This document shows, in pieces, positions 32,036-41,941 of a stretch of 64,000 nucleotides of DNA (the first letter of the stretch is position 1; each line of letters begins with the position of its first letter). A program made the translations under genes and the position numbers. The notes below the pieces were generated by a model. It was not told the origin of the DNA. It searched no databases and was given only the letters and a program-made list of their open reading frames with translations. This DNA is from Liopterus haemorrhoidalis (taxonomy: Eukaryota; Arthropoda; Insecta; Coleoptera; Dytiscidae): assembly GCA_963971575.1 (NCBI GenBank), contig OZ020611.1:145726419-145790418 (forward strand), read 5' to 3'.

Positions 32036-32099
32036 CTTATATTATAGAGGAATCAGAGATATTTCGTACACTGAAAAAAATTTTGCTTTAAAATCAATG

Positions 32100-32250
32100 A
32101 AAATGCAGGTAAATTTAAAAGTTTTACTTTTAAAAATGCGTGGATATCCTTTGTATTTAATTTAAAAGTAAACCTACAGATATTTTACTTTTAATATAAA
32201 GGTATATCACTTTTAAATCAATAACAAAACGGATTTAGGCTTAAAAGTAA
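32100..32250. repeat. Cluster of TTTTAAAAGTAA-type motifs in both orientations
   Basis: Five motifs occur within about 150 bp: 'gttttacttttaaaa', 'tttaaaagtaaacc', 'ttttacttttaata', 'cacttttaaatc' and 'cttaaaagtaaata'. Spaced motifs in both orientations are typical of subterminal transposase-binding regions in MITEs. Confidence 0.4.
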
Positions 32251-32275
32251 ATAATTTCAATCCAAATGTGTGTTT

Positions 32276-32480
32276 TCATATTATTTAAAAACGTAACCTA
32301 TAAATATATCTTCGAATCCTTATTTATATGTTCATAAAAACATTATTCTATAATATAAGGTATCTGAACTGTATATATTAGTATATACTTATCAAAGACA
32401 TAATTTTTTTTCTCCAAAATTGAAAATATTCATAAAATTAAGGTAACAAAAGTAATGACACATGTATTTTAAATCTCCCA
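32276..32480 (+). repeat. Interspersed repeat, copy B (pair with 19,893-20,100)
   Basis: Direct-orientation partner of 19,893-20,100 with scattered substitutions and small indels. Non-coding. Confidence 0.75.
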
Positions 32481-32529
32481 AAAAAATCCAAAGGAAACCG
32501 TTGCAAGATGACAGCACAAATATGTGACG

Positions 32530-32712
32530 ACACACTAATATGGTCTATTATCTATAAAAATTATCTGAAATTACAGATAAAGATAATGAATTACCTATCT
32601 AAATCAGATAATAGATAAAAATGTAAAACGGTATCTAAAAAAGATGATAGATAATAATATGTCATCTAAATGCATTATCTAGATAAAATAATCTAGATAA
32701 TGCTCAACACTG
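32530..32712 (-). repeat. hAT-type MITE end rich in AGATAA motifs
   Basis: The minus strand begins at 32,712 with 'cagtgttgagcattatctag', a plausible hAT terminus (CAGTGTTGAGCA). It then carries about ten TATCT/AGATA motifs. The opposite end was not found. Confidence 0.4.
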
Positions 32713-33485
32713 GGCATGGTTGTTTTCTAACAGTATCGAACTACAGTATACTGTGGCCCATTCGAACCCATTCGCGAATGGGTTCGATAGCTATATAATT
32801 ACGAAGAAACAGTGTTTAAGATGCCCTCTTGTCATTGTAAAATCATAAAAAAATCAGTTTATAATGAGACATGGCAGATTAGTTATTATTCATGTAGAAA
32901 AATAAAGATTATAAAACAGCATTGTCTATCTTGACTGCACTTTTGTCAAGCGAATACCGCTGTTCACAGCTGAATTACAAATGAACTACTTTTCATTACA
33001 CTTTTTTCTTAAAATGTTCACTCTTCTTATTGTATTTGAGTTTTCAACTGTTTTATTATTTGATGTTCCTAAGAGAATAGTTTTTTTTACGTCTCCTTTT
33101 AATGGAATATACGTAAAATTTTCAGTGAAATGATGATGCAATATCTACTGTAAATTTCAGAGTGATCCATTGTTCGTCGATGATAATTATTGTGGTGTAA
33201 ATTATAGGTCTTATTTCTCAGTTGACGGCCAACAAAATTACAAGTAATTTCTGTAATTAGCATAGCTCACCGAGCGTTTCTTTTCATAACTCATTATGAT
33301 GCTTAAATTTTGCCATTTTTTAATTGTTATCACTTTCTCTCAATTTTAGGCTTCACAAATAATATTAAAAATATGAATTTTACATTTATGTTTCTTCTTG
33401 AAGTTTTTAAACGAGCGTGTAACTCTCTGGTTCTTTTGTAAAGTCTTATGTTACGATTTGATAATTTACATAACCTCACAAAATA
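32713..33485. other. No gene seen; contains a 26-bp palindrome
   Basis: AT-rich DNA. A perfect palindrome with no spacer lies at 32,762-32,787. Confidence 0.5.
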
Positions 33486-34260
33486 CGAGGGTTACCTTTT
33501 ATGTTTTTACAAACGACCACTAGATGGCAATATTGAAATGTGTCATTACTATATTCATAAAATTTGACATTTATTATTGTGAAATCAGTGGTAGCTTATA
33601 AACTGACCGAGTAATTTGTTCACAGTGAGCGTTCAAAAAAAGGATATTACTCGTGAAGGTTTTCGTTGGATGATTTTTTACGATTTTGGTAAAGGTCTAA
33701 CTCAACAACAATGCATAGATTCGCTTTGTTCAATTTTTGGTAATGAAGCGCCATCTGAAAAGACTGTTTACAATTTCCTCGTGGTCGTTCGTCCGTCAGT
33801 GGTGAATCTCGTGAAGGACGACCAAAATCGGTTGTGATTCAAAAAAACATCGATGCTGTGCGCAAAATGATTGAAGAAGATCGGTATGTGACTTACCGTG
33901 AGATAGAGGCATCCTTTGACATATCGCAGACTGCAATACATTCGATTTTGCATGAACAGTTATCTGTGAAAAAGATCTGTTCCCGATGGATTCTGCATAA
34001 TTTGACTAAAGCTCAAAAAAAGGATCGTGTTGATTGGTGCAAGGGATTGCCAAAAAAATTCAAACTTGGCACTACAAAATCCGAATACAACAATTCACTG
34101 TTTGGGTCTTCCAAGATGAACCGAAAGCCACAAAAGTTGTTCGTTCACGAACCACTTCCAAGAAAATGATCGCTTGTTTCGTTGGTTGTACTGGACATGT
34201 CGAAACCATTTCTTTACATGATCGGAGAATAGTTAATGTTGAATGGTATACAACAATTTT
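33486..34260 (+). pseudogene. mariner family V, copy 2, 5' fragment
   Basis: It starts 'cgagggttaccttttatgtt' after TA at 33,484-33,485. Leader and coding are close to copy 1 and better preserved. Frames hold LTQQQCIDSLCSIFGNEAPS, DAVRKMIEEDRYVTYREIEA, SQTAIHSILHEQLSVKKICS, then PKKFKLGTTKSEY. After frame changes come WVFQDEPKATKVV and ACFVGCTGHVETI. It breaks off after VEWYTTILL near 34,255, before the second catalytic aspartate. The 3' half and right TIR are absent. Confidence 0.8.
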
Positions 34261-35164
34261 GTTAGTAAAAATAGGATTTATTGTTTAATTATTCTGTTAC
34301 TGGCGAAACATTTATATTTATAATAAATGTGCTTATGATTTAAACAATAATTTTGAAGGTAATACAACACGGAGCCTTCTGTCAAGAGAGGCCTTCAGAT
34401 ATCGCCTCTTGCGCTTTACGAACACTACGGCCCTGCATCTCGTATATTATAATTATTAAGGTTGGAAGATCTCTAAACTGTCAAACGGAGAAATTTCACT
34501 TCTATTTCAGTGAGAAACTGACGTGACTCAATGAGGAGAAAATATAACGTAATAAAATGTGCAATCATCTAAAAAACCAGTAAACATCATGTCTTGCAAT
34601 AAAAAGAAAATAAAAATTAAAAATAATTCAACATAAAAGCATCCAAAAATAAAAATCTAAAGTTAGCAAAACAACGCATTAAAAAAATATAAAAAAAACA
34701 TGTCCTTAATACCTTATAAGAAATGATAAAGTCGTAAACATGTATAGTGTCACGCAACCTGCATTACCGTAATGACAAGATGTTTGCGTGATTCACACGT
34801 TCCAGAAACATTTAGAGAAGTGGCTGACTTTTACATTTTCACCCGTATCCTGTATAGGTTATGATTACAATATTACCGCAGATGTGGGATTAAATACAAA
34901 ACACATTAACATGCCCAATAATGGATGTACGCGTAAGCATGTTCGTGAGAATGGGATGTGTAATTATGTTATGAAAGATTCATTGATAATTCGTCATCAA
35001 TATCGGATTGTTTCATTAGTTTATTGTTCGTTACAGGAGAAACATTTTATGTTATCGTTTATAGTCGTTTATCAACTTTTTTATTGAAATAATATCACTT
35101 AAATAGGATGGCCGAATCAACGAATTAAGATCATGACATGTTGAGATTTTGTAACGTATATATA
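34261..35164. other. No gene recognised
   Basis: A 99-codon plus frame at 34,788-35,087 has no recognised motif. The remainder is AT-rich. Confidence 0.35.
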
Positions 35165-35166
35165 TA

Positions 35167-36449
35167 CCAGGTCTACAAGTATGAAATGCGGATTTTTTTT
35201 TTAAATAAAAGCATTAAACTCAAAAGAACAGTAAAAGTTTATTTATTCAAAGTATGCTCCATTAGAAGTTATACATTTTCCCACCTTTCAGGCAATTTGT
35301 GAATACCTCGGCAGTAGAACTCTTCCCCTTTCCCCGCAAACCATTCATCTAGCCATTCTTTCACATTTTCATATGAACAAAAGTGCTGCTTGGCAAGTGC
35401 GTGACCCATCGATGCGAACAAGTGGTAATCTGAAGGGGCCAAGTCTGGTGAGTAAGCGGCATGGGGTAGCACTTCCCACTTGAGTGCCTCCAATGTGTTG
35501 CAAACTGCTTTTGCTTTATGTGATGGAGCGTTATCGTGAAGAAAGATTATCTTGCGCTGTCTTCTTTCGTATTCTGGTCGTTTTATGAGCAGTGAATGGT
35601 TCAATTCGATCAGTTGTTGTTGGTAGCGTTGGGTATTAACTGTTTCACCAGGTTTTAACAATCCATAATAGACCACACCCTTTTGGTCCTACCAAGTACA
35701 GAGCATTGTCTTTTTGCCAAAGCGATTCGATCTTGCAGTTGATGTGGATGGTAAGCCTGGGTTTACCCATGATTGTTTGCATTTGGGATTTTCAAAATAA
35801 ATCCATTTTTCATCGCCAGTAATGATACGATGCAAAAAAGACTTTCTTTTGTATCGTGCAAGCAAAATTTCACAAGTGTTTTTGCGTTTTTCCATCTGCC
35901 TCTCATTCAATGCATGTGGAACCCATCTGCCGACTTTCTGGATCTTACCCATCTCTCGTAGGCGATTGGAAACAGCTTGTTGACTAACGCCTAACAGCTC
36001 TGCTAGTTGTTTTTGTGATTGACTATCGTCTTCCTGTAGCAATGTTTCCAATTTTGTATCTTCATATTTTTTTGGAGGTTTTCCATGTTCTTTGTCTGTA
36101 AGATCAAAGTCACCACTTTTGAAACGCCGAAACCATCGTTCACACGTATCTTGCGATGGAGCATATTCACCATAAGCTTCTCGAAGCAGTCGGTATGATT
36201 CAGCAGCAGTTTTTTTCAAATGAAACAAAACAGTAGTACTGTCCGCGAATGCTCTTTATTTTGCACAAAATTTGACATTTTTAACACAGTAAAACAAAAC
36301 TATATGATCACTTTTCAAATTATAACCTATACGCATTTGACACTTAATGATAACTTAACAAAACGCCATATGTGTTGAAACTTTGAACTATACAGTCAGT
36401 TTGCGCGGCAAGTTTGAAAAAAATCCGCATTTCATACTTATAGACCTGG
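35167..36449 (-). mobile_element. mariner (DD34D), full length, nearly intact
   Basis: TIRs are 'ccaggtctacaagtatgaaa' (35167) and the inverse of 'tttcatacttatagacctgg' (to 36449), about 28 bp with one or two mismatches. TA flanks both sides. The 1,283-bp length is the normal size of mariner. The single transposase gene occupies the minus strand. The element sits in AT-rich DNA beside a TA dinucleotide tract. Confidence 0.92.
35243..36228 (-). pseudogene. mariner transposase with one nonsense codon and one late frameshift
   Basis: It begins MFHLKKTAAESYRLLREAYG (HTH1) with RWFRRFKSGDFDL; HTH2 is QKQLAELLGVSQQAVSNRLR. WVPHALN follows, then the catalytic blocks ITGDEKWIYF, FLHDNAPSHKA and YSPDLAPSDYHLF. 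Thirty-four residues separate the last two aspartates (DD34D). A TAG at 35,689-35,691 replaces what is normally a second Trp of the LCTWW-type motif; reading resumes in the same frame with DQKGVVYYGLL. Near 35,269 a one-base shift is needed to reach the expected ending SNGAYFE (stop at 35,243-35,245). Expected length is about 328 residues plus leader. Everything else appears intact, so the copy is young. Confidence 0.9.
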
Positions 36450-36650
36450 TATATATATATATATATATATAAGTATTAACGTTTATATTTTGTATATTTT
36501 ATCTCTGTTATTTTGATTTTGAACCGCACGACCATCTCGACTGTTTTTAAAAGCTAGCGCCCTGGACTAATTCAATTAATTGGTGAACTATAATAGGTCA
36601 CAATTTCGATGGTGTCCACAAATTAAGGTCTCTAAATAACGTTTTGACTA
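36450..36650. other. (TA)n tract and AT-rich DNA
   Basis: A TA dinucleotide run follows the mariner at 36,450-36,470. No gene. Confidence 0.6.
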
Positions 36651-36660
36651 TTTTTAGCAA

Positions 36661-36960
36661 GATGTCTGTCTGTTTGCTTTTTTGTCTGTCAGTCTGTATT
36701 TCTGTATGTATGTCTGTATGTCTATATGTCTGTATGTCTGTATGTCTGTATGTCTGTATGTCTGTATGTCTGTATGTCTGTATGTCTGTATGTCTGTATG
36801 TCTGTATGTCTGTATGTCTGTATGTCTGTATATCTGTATGTATGTATGTATTTATGTCTGTATGTCTGTATGTCTGAATGTCTGTATGTCTGTAAGACTG
36901 TATGCTTGTATATATGTCTGTCGATCTGTATGTATGTCTGTATGTCTGTCTGTCTGTTGG
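36661..36960. repeat. (TGTATGTC)n microsatellite of about 300 bp
   Basis: Long tract of TGTATGTC/TGTC variants. It generates overlapping open frames of Val-Cys-Met repeats, which are not genes. Flanks ('gactatttttagcaagatgt') recall a mini-me-like context with the microsatellite at its usual position. Confidence 0.9.
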
Positions 36961-37214
36961 TCCATGGACACTTGCAGAGCGAATTTGACTAAAAGAATTT
37001 TTATAAGTCTTAATTTAAACTTTAAATTAAAAAAACAAAACAAACTGTGTGACGAAACATGGTATTCAAATAGTTTTCACCATAAAAAAAGAAAATCTAG
37101 TTAAGAAATCGCAGCAACAGTTCACCGCAATCAATCTTCAGGGACTAGGTTAATTTTGACGCTCTTTTGCCCAACATAAACGATTTAAAGTTGCTTCTCC
37201 AAGAGTAGTGGTTT

Positions 37215-37405
37215 TATTTGCGCTCGGCGTTCTCGAAATCCAAATCACTAGGTTTTTTCGTACTACAGATATGAAAAATTACAGCTAGAATTATTTTTCC
37301 CAGGACAGCATCGTTTTTAATCGTTATTTTCCTTGGTCGTCTACTTCGCGGTTGGTCTTGTATTTTTACTGTTTCTTTATACTTCAAAACTAACCTAGTC
37401 ACTGA
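37215..37405 (-). pseudogene. Tc1-like transposase N-terminal relic
   Basis: MTRLVLKYKETVKIQDQPRS followed by RRPRKITIKNDAVLGKI matches the link between the two HTH motifs of Tc1 transposases ('...+..ETG...D.PRSGRPRK.T...D..L...'). Only about 40 residues are recognisable, and no TIRs or catalytic part were found. Confidence 0.5.
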
Positions 37406-37937
37406 AGGACTTTAGTGAACTATAACTGTAATTTCTCTACTGGATGTTTCTTTTTAATGGTGAGAAATGATTGAATATCATGTTTTCTCACACAGTTTTT
37501 CATCTTTTCTATCTTAAATTGCAAAAAATTATAGTTTTTGAATGCAGCAAATTCGTCATAATTGGTTTTAAATAGAGTATATCATCCCTTAATGTCGATA
37601 CCGAATCCTTTTTTCAAGCTTAGAATTCGCTTCGATATATTATAGAAGACTATTAGTCAGGTAATTATTATATAATTACACCAAATACTTTCTGGAAAGG
37701 TAACGAGGAATATTACTAATAATGTGGTGAACATCGTTATACAAAATAATATTTAAAATACTGATATAGACAACAAAAATATTTTAGAAACGTAAACTCT
37801 GCAGGGTGATGAATTTTTACCACCACTATAGGTACATATAAATTTGAAATATCTCACTCATTATTGTTCACTAACAATAAAAACTTGTTTAGCATGTGTG
37901 ATTGATTTTTAAAAAACCGGGTACAAAACAAAATAGT
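37406..37937. other. AT-rich DNA with a Helitron-unit scrap
   Basis: 37,800-37,900 ('ttgaaatatctcactcatta', 'caataaaaacttgtttagc') resembles the tandem units at 14.5-15.3 kb. Otherwise nothing recognised. Confidence 0.35.
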
Positions 37938-38225
37938 GGTTCCTCAGCTTGGGGTTCTTCTGATATTTTTAGTGGGGCTCCCCAATTTGTGCTTTCCGCA
38001 GGCCCTACGTAGTCAATTATTTATAATTTTAGTATAAAAAAACTTGGGATTCTTCTGATTTTTTAGGGAGGCAACCCAGTTTGTGCTTGTTCTAGGCCCT
38101 ACGTAGCCAATTATTTATAATTTGGCACTAGAAAAGCTTAGGTTTCTTTTGATTTTTTAGGGACGTTCCCCAGTTTGAGCTTGCCCCAGGCGCTACGTAG
38201 CCAATTATTTATAACTTGGCATTAT
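37938..38225 (+). repeat. Tandem repeat, three 94-bp units
   Basis: 'ctacgtag.caattatttata' recurs with ACGT at 38,007, 38,101 and 38,195, exactly 94 bp apart. 'agtttgtgcttg' and 'gattcttctgat' keep the same phase. Units differ by scattered substitutions. Confidence 0.9.
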
Positions 38226-38757
38226 TGTTTCTCAATCTCGTAAATTCATAAGCTACAAAACTATTTTCCGTAACAGTACAATAATTTATGTTCCTATAAA
38301 GCAGTACATACATTTCTTCTGTTGACATTAAATCATAATACATCTGTAACAAACATACAAAACTATAATTTAATATTAAACAAAAAGAAAGTGGAACATA
38401 CGAGTATACGAATGTAGTACGATACTACGATGATGAATAGGAATGTTAAGAAGATGATGAATTAGTCAACTAAATGGTTTGAACATGTTGTGGGAATTCG
38501 TAATGAGAACTCTGAATACTGTATGGGATCCATGTTACTGAAGTAATAGTGTGAAATTGCGTCGGAAACCCCCGACTAAATAAATAAATACAACACATTC
38601 AATTTGTTCTCTATATGAGAAATTTGAATAGATATCACTGACTCAAACAATTGTTCATAGTTTACGTGATGGCAAGAATATCAAACTAGTATAACAGGGG
38701 TAGGCAACCCGTTTTCAGAGATTTTTTGTTTCAAATTTTTCAGTAATGCATCATTTT
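38226..38757. other. No gene; hAT-like terminus at 38,695
   Basis: 'caggggtaggcaacccgttt' at 38,695 looks like a hAT end without an identified partner. Otherwise AT-rich. Confidence 0.35.
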
Positions 38758-39510
38758 CATGGTAGTGTCAAAGGCGCGACAGGGGTGAGAGGCGTGGTGT
38801 TATATTTATAAGTTCGAATTTCATGGTGGGGTTGAAAGCGTGATAAGTGCGTGTTTTCGTTTTTGACAACATTTGTATCTAACCCAAATCTAACCTAAAA
38901 GTTTTTACAATTATTTGGAGTAAACGGTTATTCAATTTCATTAAATATGTCATCAAATCGAAGGAGACGTCTAGCTCTTTTTTATGCATATTTAAACTTA
39001 TTGCGATATGAAGAAAAGCGATGGTGGCTACGTCCCATATATACATAGAAACAGAAGGCAACAGGGAGATTATTTTACCTTGTTGCAAAAAATGAGACAC
39101 AAAAACACAGACAGTTACTTCAATTACAAGAAAAGAATTTAATACACAATCTTTTTTACTTGACATCACAGTTTAGAATGAAGATTCTGTTGGCCCCTGC
39201 TTGGGGGTGTATTATTAGTATACCTACTGCATGACATTTCTGCAGACGATGCAGACCAGATATTTGAAACCGAATCCATAATAATAAACATTATGACTGC
39301 CGACAGCATTGTAAAAGTCGCTATTTCGCTACATCAGTTTACGTTTTTTTAATTTTTTTTTAGGAAATTAATATAAGTGTCTCGCTAAAGATCTCACCAT
39401 TCCGAAAAAATATATCTGTTTCTATGGGTTCGATGGTGCGACCAGCGCTAGAGTTGAAATTTCTGAACTTGCGACACCGCGCTTTTAACACCGCGCTTAC
39501 GACACCATGG
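38758..39510 (+). mobile_element. PIF/Harbinger-like element, decayed
   Basis: Imperfect TIRs are 'catggtagtgtcaaaggcgc' (38758) and the inverse of 'gcgcttacgacaccatg' (to about 39,509). From 38,950 the plus strand reads MSSNRRRRLALFYAYLNLLR, YEEKRWWLRPIYT, stop, KQKATGRLFYL. The RRWW.RPI motif near the start is a hallmark of HARBI1-type nuclease genes. The catalytic DDE part is missing; the element is about 750 bp. Confidence 0.6.
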
Positions 39511-40839
39511 TACGGGTTTTTTCAAAATAGAGCGATCCTATTTGTTGAATTTCTTGTTCCACGCTTCCAATACCAGCATGAAAATGATACATTATAGACT
39601 CCATAATTTTTAGGGATTCAAATTAAAATTGTATCAAGATATTTAATTTTTAAATTGTAAATAGATTTATTGCGATATTTATTATTTCAGTATTCATAAA
39701 TCACAGCAATTGATCATGTTATTCGTTTTTAAACGAGTGCTTAATTTTTCTCATAGAATCTGGGCAAAACCAATCTGAGCAAAACCTTGTTGCTTAAAAT
39801 AACAAAGTATAGCTCCGAATATCAGAAAGGTCATCTTCTGAAGATGAAGAAATAATGAATAAGATGTGCGATGATGAAAGTGAAACAGATAGTAATTTGC
39901 AAACGACAACGACAGGAGTTCTGACGGTGAATTTGGCCAAAATGGGAACTTATGGTTGGGCACTGTGGTCATTGAAAATACAAGGACTGCACTGAATATG
40001 ACGAGCCAAAGCATTACATTTTTTCATTTTGTAAATCATAACACTGATCGGTATTGTCCTAACAAGGTCGTCAATACCGAGTCCATGAAAATTTATTGTT
40101 TATTTTAAATTTTGTAAGGTTCTTCCTTATTTGAAACGACATTTTGTCAAACAATTCTTAAACCCTTATTTAATAATGGTCTATGGAAAGTAAAACTTAC
40201 AGCCGGTAAATTAAAAATACACTTAAGTAGTAATCATTTAATTAAGTCAACTTTTAAAATTACAAATAATAGAATTCTCTAACACATAAATTCAGTTTGT
40301 GAGTTCATGACTTAAGTATGGGAAGCGTACGGCCCTTTTGCAACGCAACCAACGCCCTACTGACGAATGTGCAACGACAAATATATCTCGTCAGTGGCTT
40401 ATCGCGGGCAGCGAAGGATGTCATCACGGATGGCTCGTTACAAACGCAAGAGTTCATATACACAGAAATTATCTGTCCACTGGTCCAGCTCAATCCGATC
40501 TGTAAAAATTTGAAATAAAATTTTGACAAACAATTCTTACATCCTTATTTAATAATTTTAAATAAATTTATATTATTTAAATAAGTAAATAAAATTCGCC
40601 ATGAAAAATAAAACTCCATCCCCCCACCCCATTCAATTGTTACAATAAAAAAGTCCTAAGTGATTAATACAAGCACGTACACAGAAAAATAATCTAGGGG
40701 GTCCATTTTGAAAAATATCCAATTTTTTCAAAAAATAATACAATATTTTTATTGAACTTTTACAGAGAAGAGTGGGTTTATATATTAATTTAATTTTGAT
40801 TATAAATTAATTTTTATTAATAAATAAAATTTATGTGAA
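39511..40839. other. No gene recognised; imperfect direct repeats
   Basis: 'caaacaattcttaaaccctt' with 'atttaataatgg' at about 40,149-40,185 recurs at about 40,527-40,560. 40,318-40,518 between them is GC-richer and open on both strands, but neither translation is recognised. Confidence 0.4.
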
Positions 40840-41941
40840 GAATGAATTTTCACACATTTCAGGATTTAGTAGCTATTTAATAGATGCAAGAAGCCAACAT
40901 AATGCTGGATGTCTAGGAATATTTGTTCTATACTCACGTCAATATCAGCTGTTTTTTATTCATTGTTTGAGTACTAAGAGCTTCCATTTAATTTTTTAAA
41001 CAAAATTTAAATAAATTGTGAAAATTTCGTCCCAGTAAAATTTAAATTAAAAAATCCCATCGTTTTTTTGCATTTGCTTCGTCTTCATTAAATTTATTAG
41101 AGATGTATTGATAAATGGCTAAATTTTTTTCAATTTCAGAAACGAATTTCTCACTATTATCAATGTGTTATTTGATTTATAAGTATTTCATTAATATAAA
41201 TGATTTGTTCTTCGTTGATATCTTAAAAATAAAAAACTAAAGTAATTTAAACAATAGGTTGAATCACGACGTTTAATAGTAGATGCAGCCTACTGAACAT
41301 TACACACTACACTCTACACACAAAGCTCGGTTCTCAGCTTGTTAAAATTTTTTATTATATTTTTAATTTCATTAAAGACACACAACCTTAACCATAAATA
41401 CAAAAAGTCCATATCATCATTAGCCATAGTTTAGCCATGAATTTTGTCAAAAATACAAAACCTGCAATATTATCCAAAAACGAAATCTGATCAAAAATTC
41501 CTCACTGACGATTCCAGTTTAGATCAATGTACATTACTTTTTTTTAAAATTTTTTAGTAGGTACAGTAATTTCTTTGTACATTTTTGTAAAAAATCGTGT
41601 TAAAATAAAAAAATAAATAAATAACTACATTTTGTTCCTTAATCTACGTCTTAAGAGCTTTCTTTTGCATAATACATTTTTAAAATAATTCTCTATTTCT
41701 CGAAAACTAAACAGGTTAAAAAACTATTTAGGTACTTTGAAAATAACATAAAAAAAAAGATTTTTTAAAAATAAAAATTTGTTTTTCATCCTCTCTTGAA
41801 GAGGTTTCATTCGATACCCGATTCAAAAAATTTTAAAATATTTATTTTTCCAATAGATATAGCATATTTATTTATATTTATCTCGTAATGTGTTTTCTTA
41901 GATTCTCAGTATTTTTCCTATATATGGGTCAAGGGGTTGTA
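40840..41941 (-). repeat. mini-me/Helentron-like repeat, left part (split by a transposon)
   Basis: Minus-oriented blocks match the 12.2-12.85 kb copy: 'gtgaattttcacacatttc'-type end near 40,840-40,862, 'atcaaaaattcctcactgac' near 41,491, 'cgatacccgattcaaaaaat' near 41,813 and 'gtatttttcctatatatggg' near 41,909. It continues after the DD41D element at 43,252-43,325. Confidence 0.55.

Noticed and set aside
36644..37104. Three overlapping open frames of Cys/Val/Met repeats
   Set aside because: Artefact of the (TGTATGTC)n tract.
37938..38225. CRISPR-like array
   Set aside because: Units are contiguous 94-bp tandem repeats with no spacers, and the genome is an animal's.
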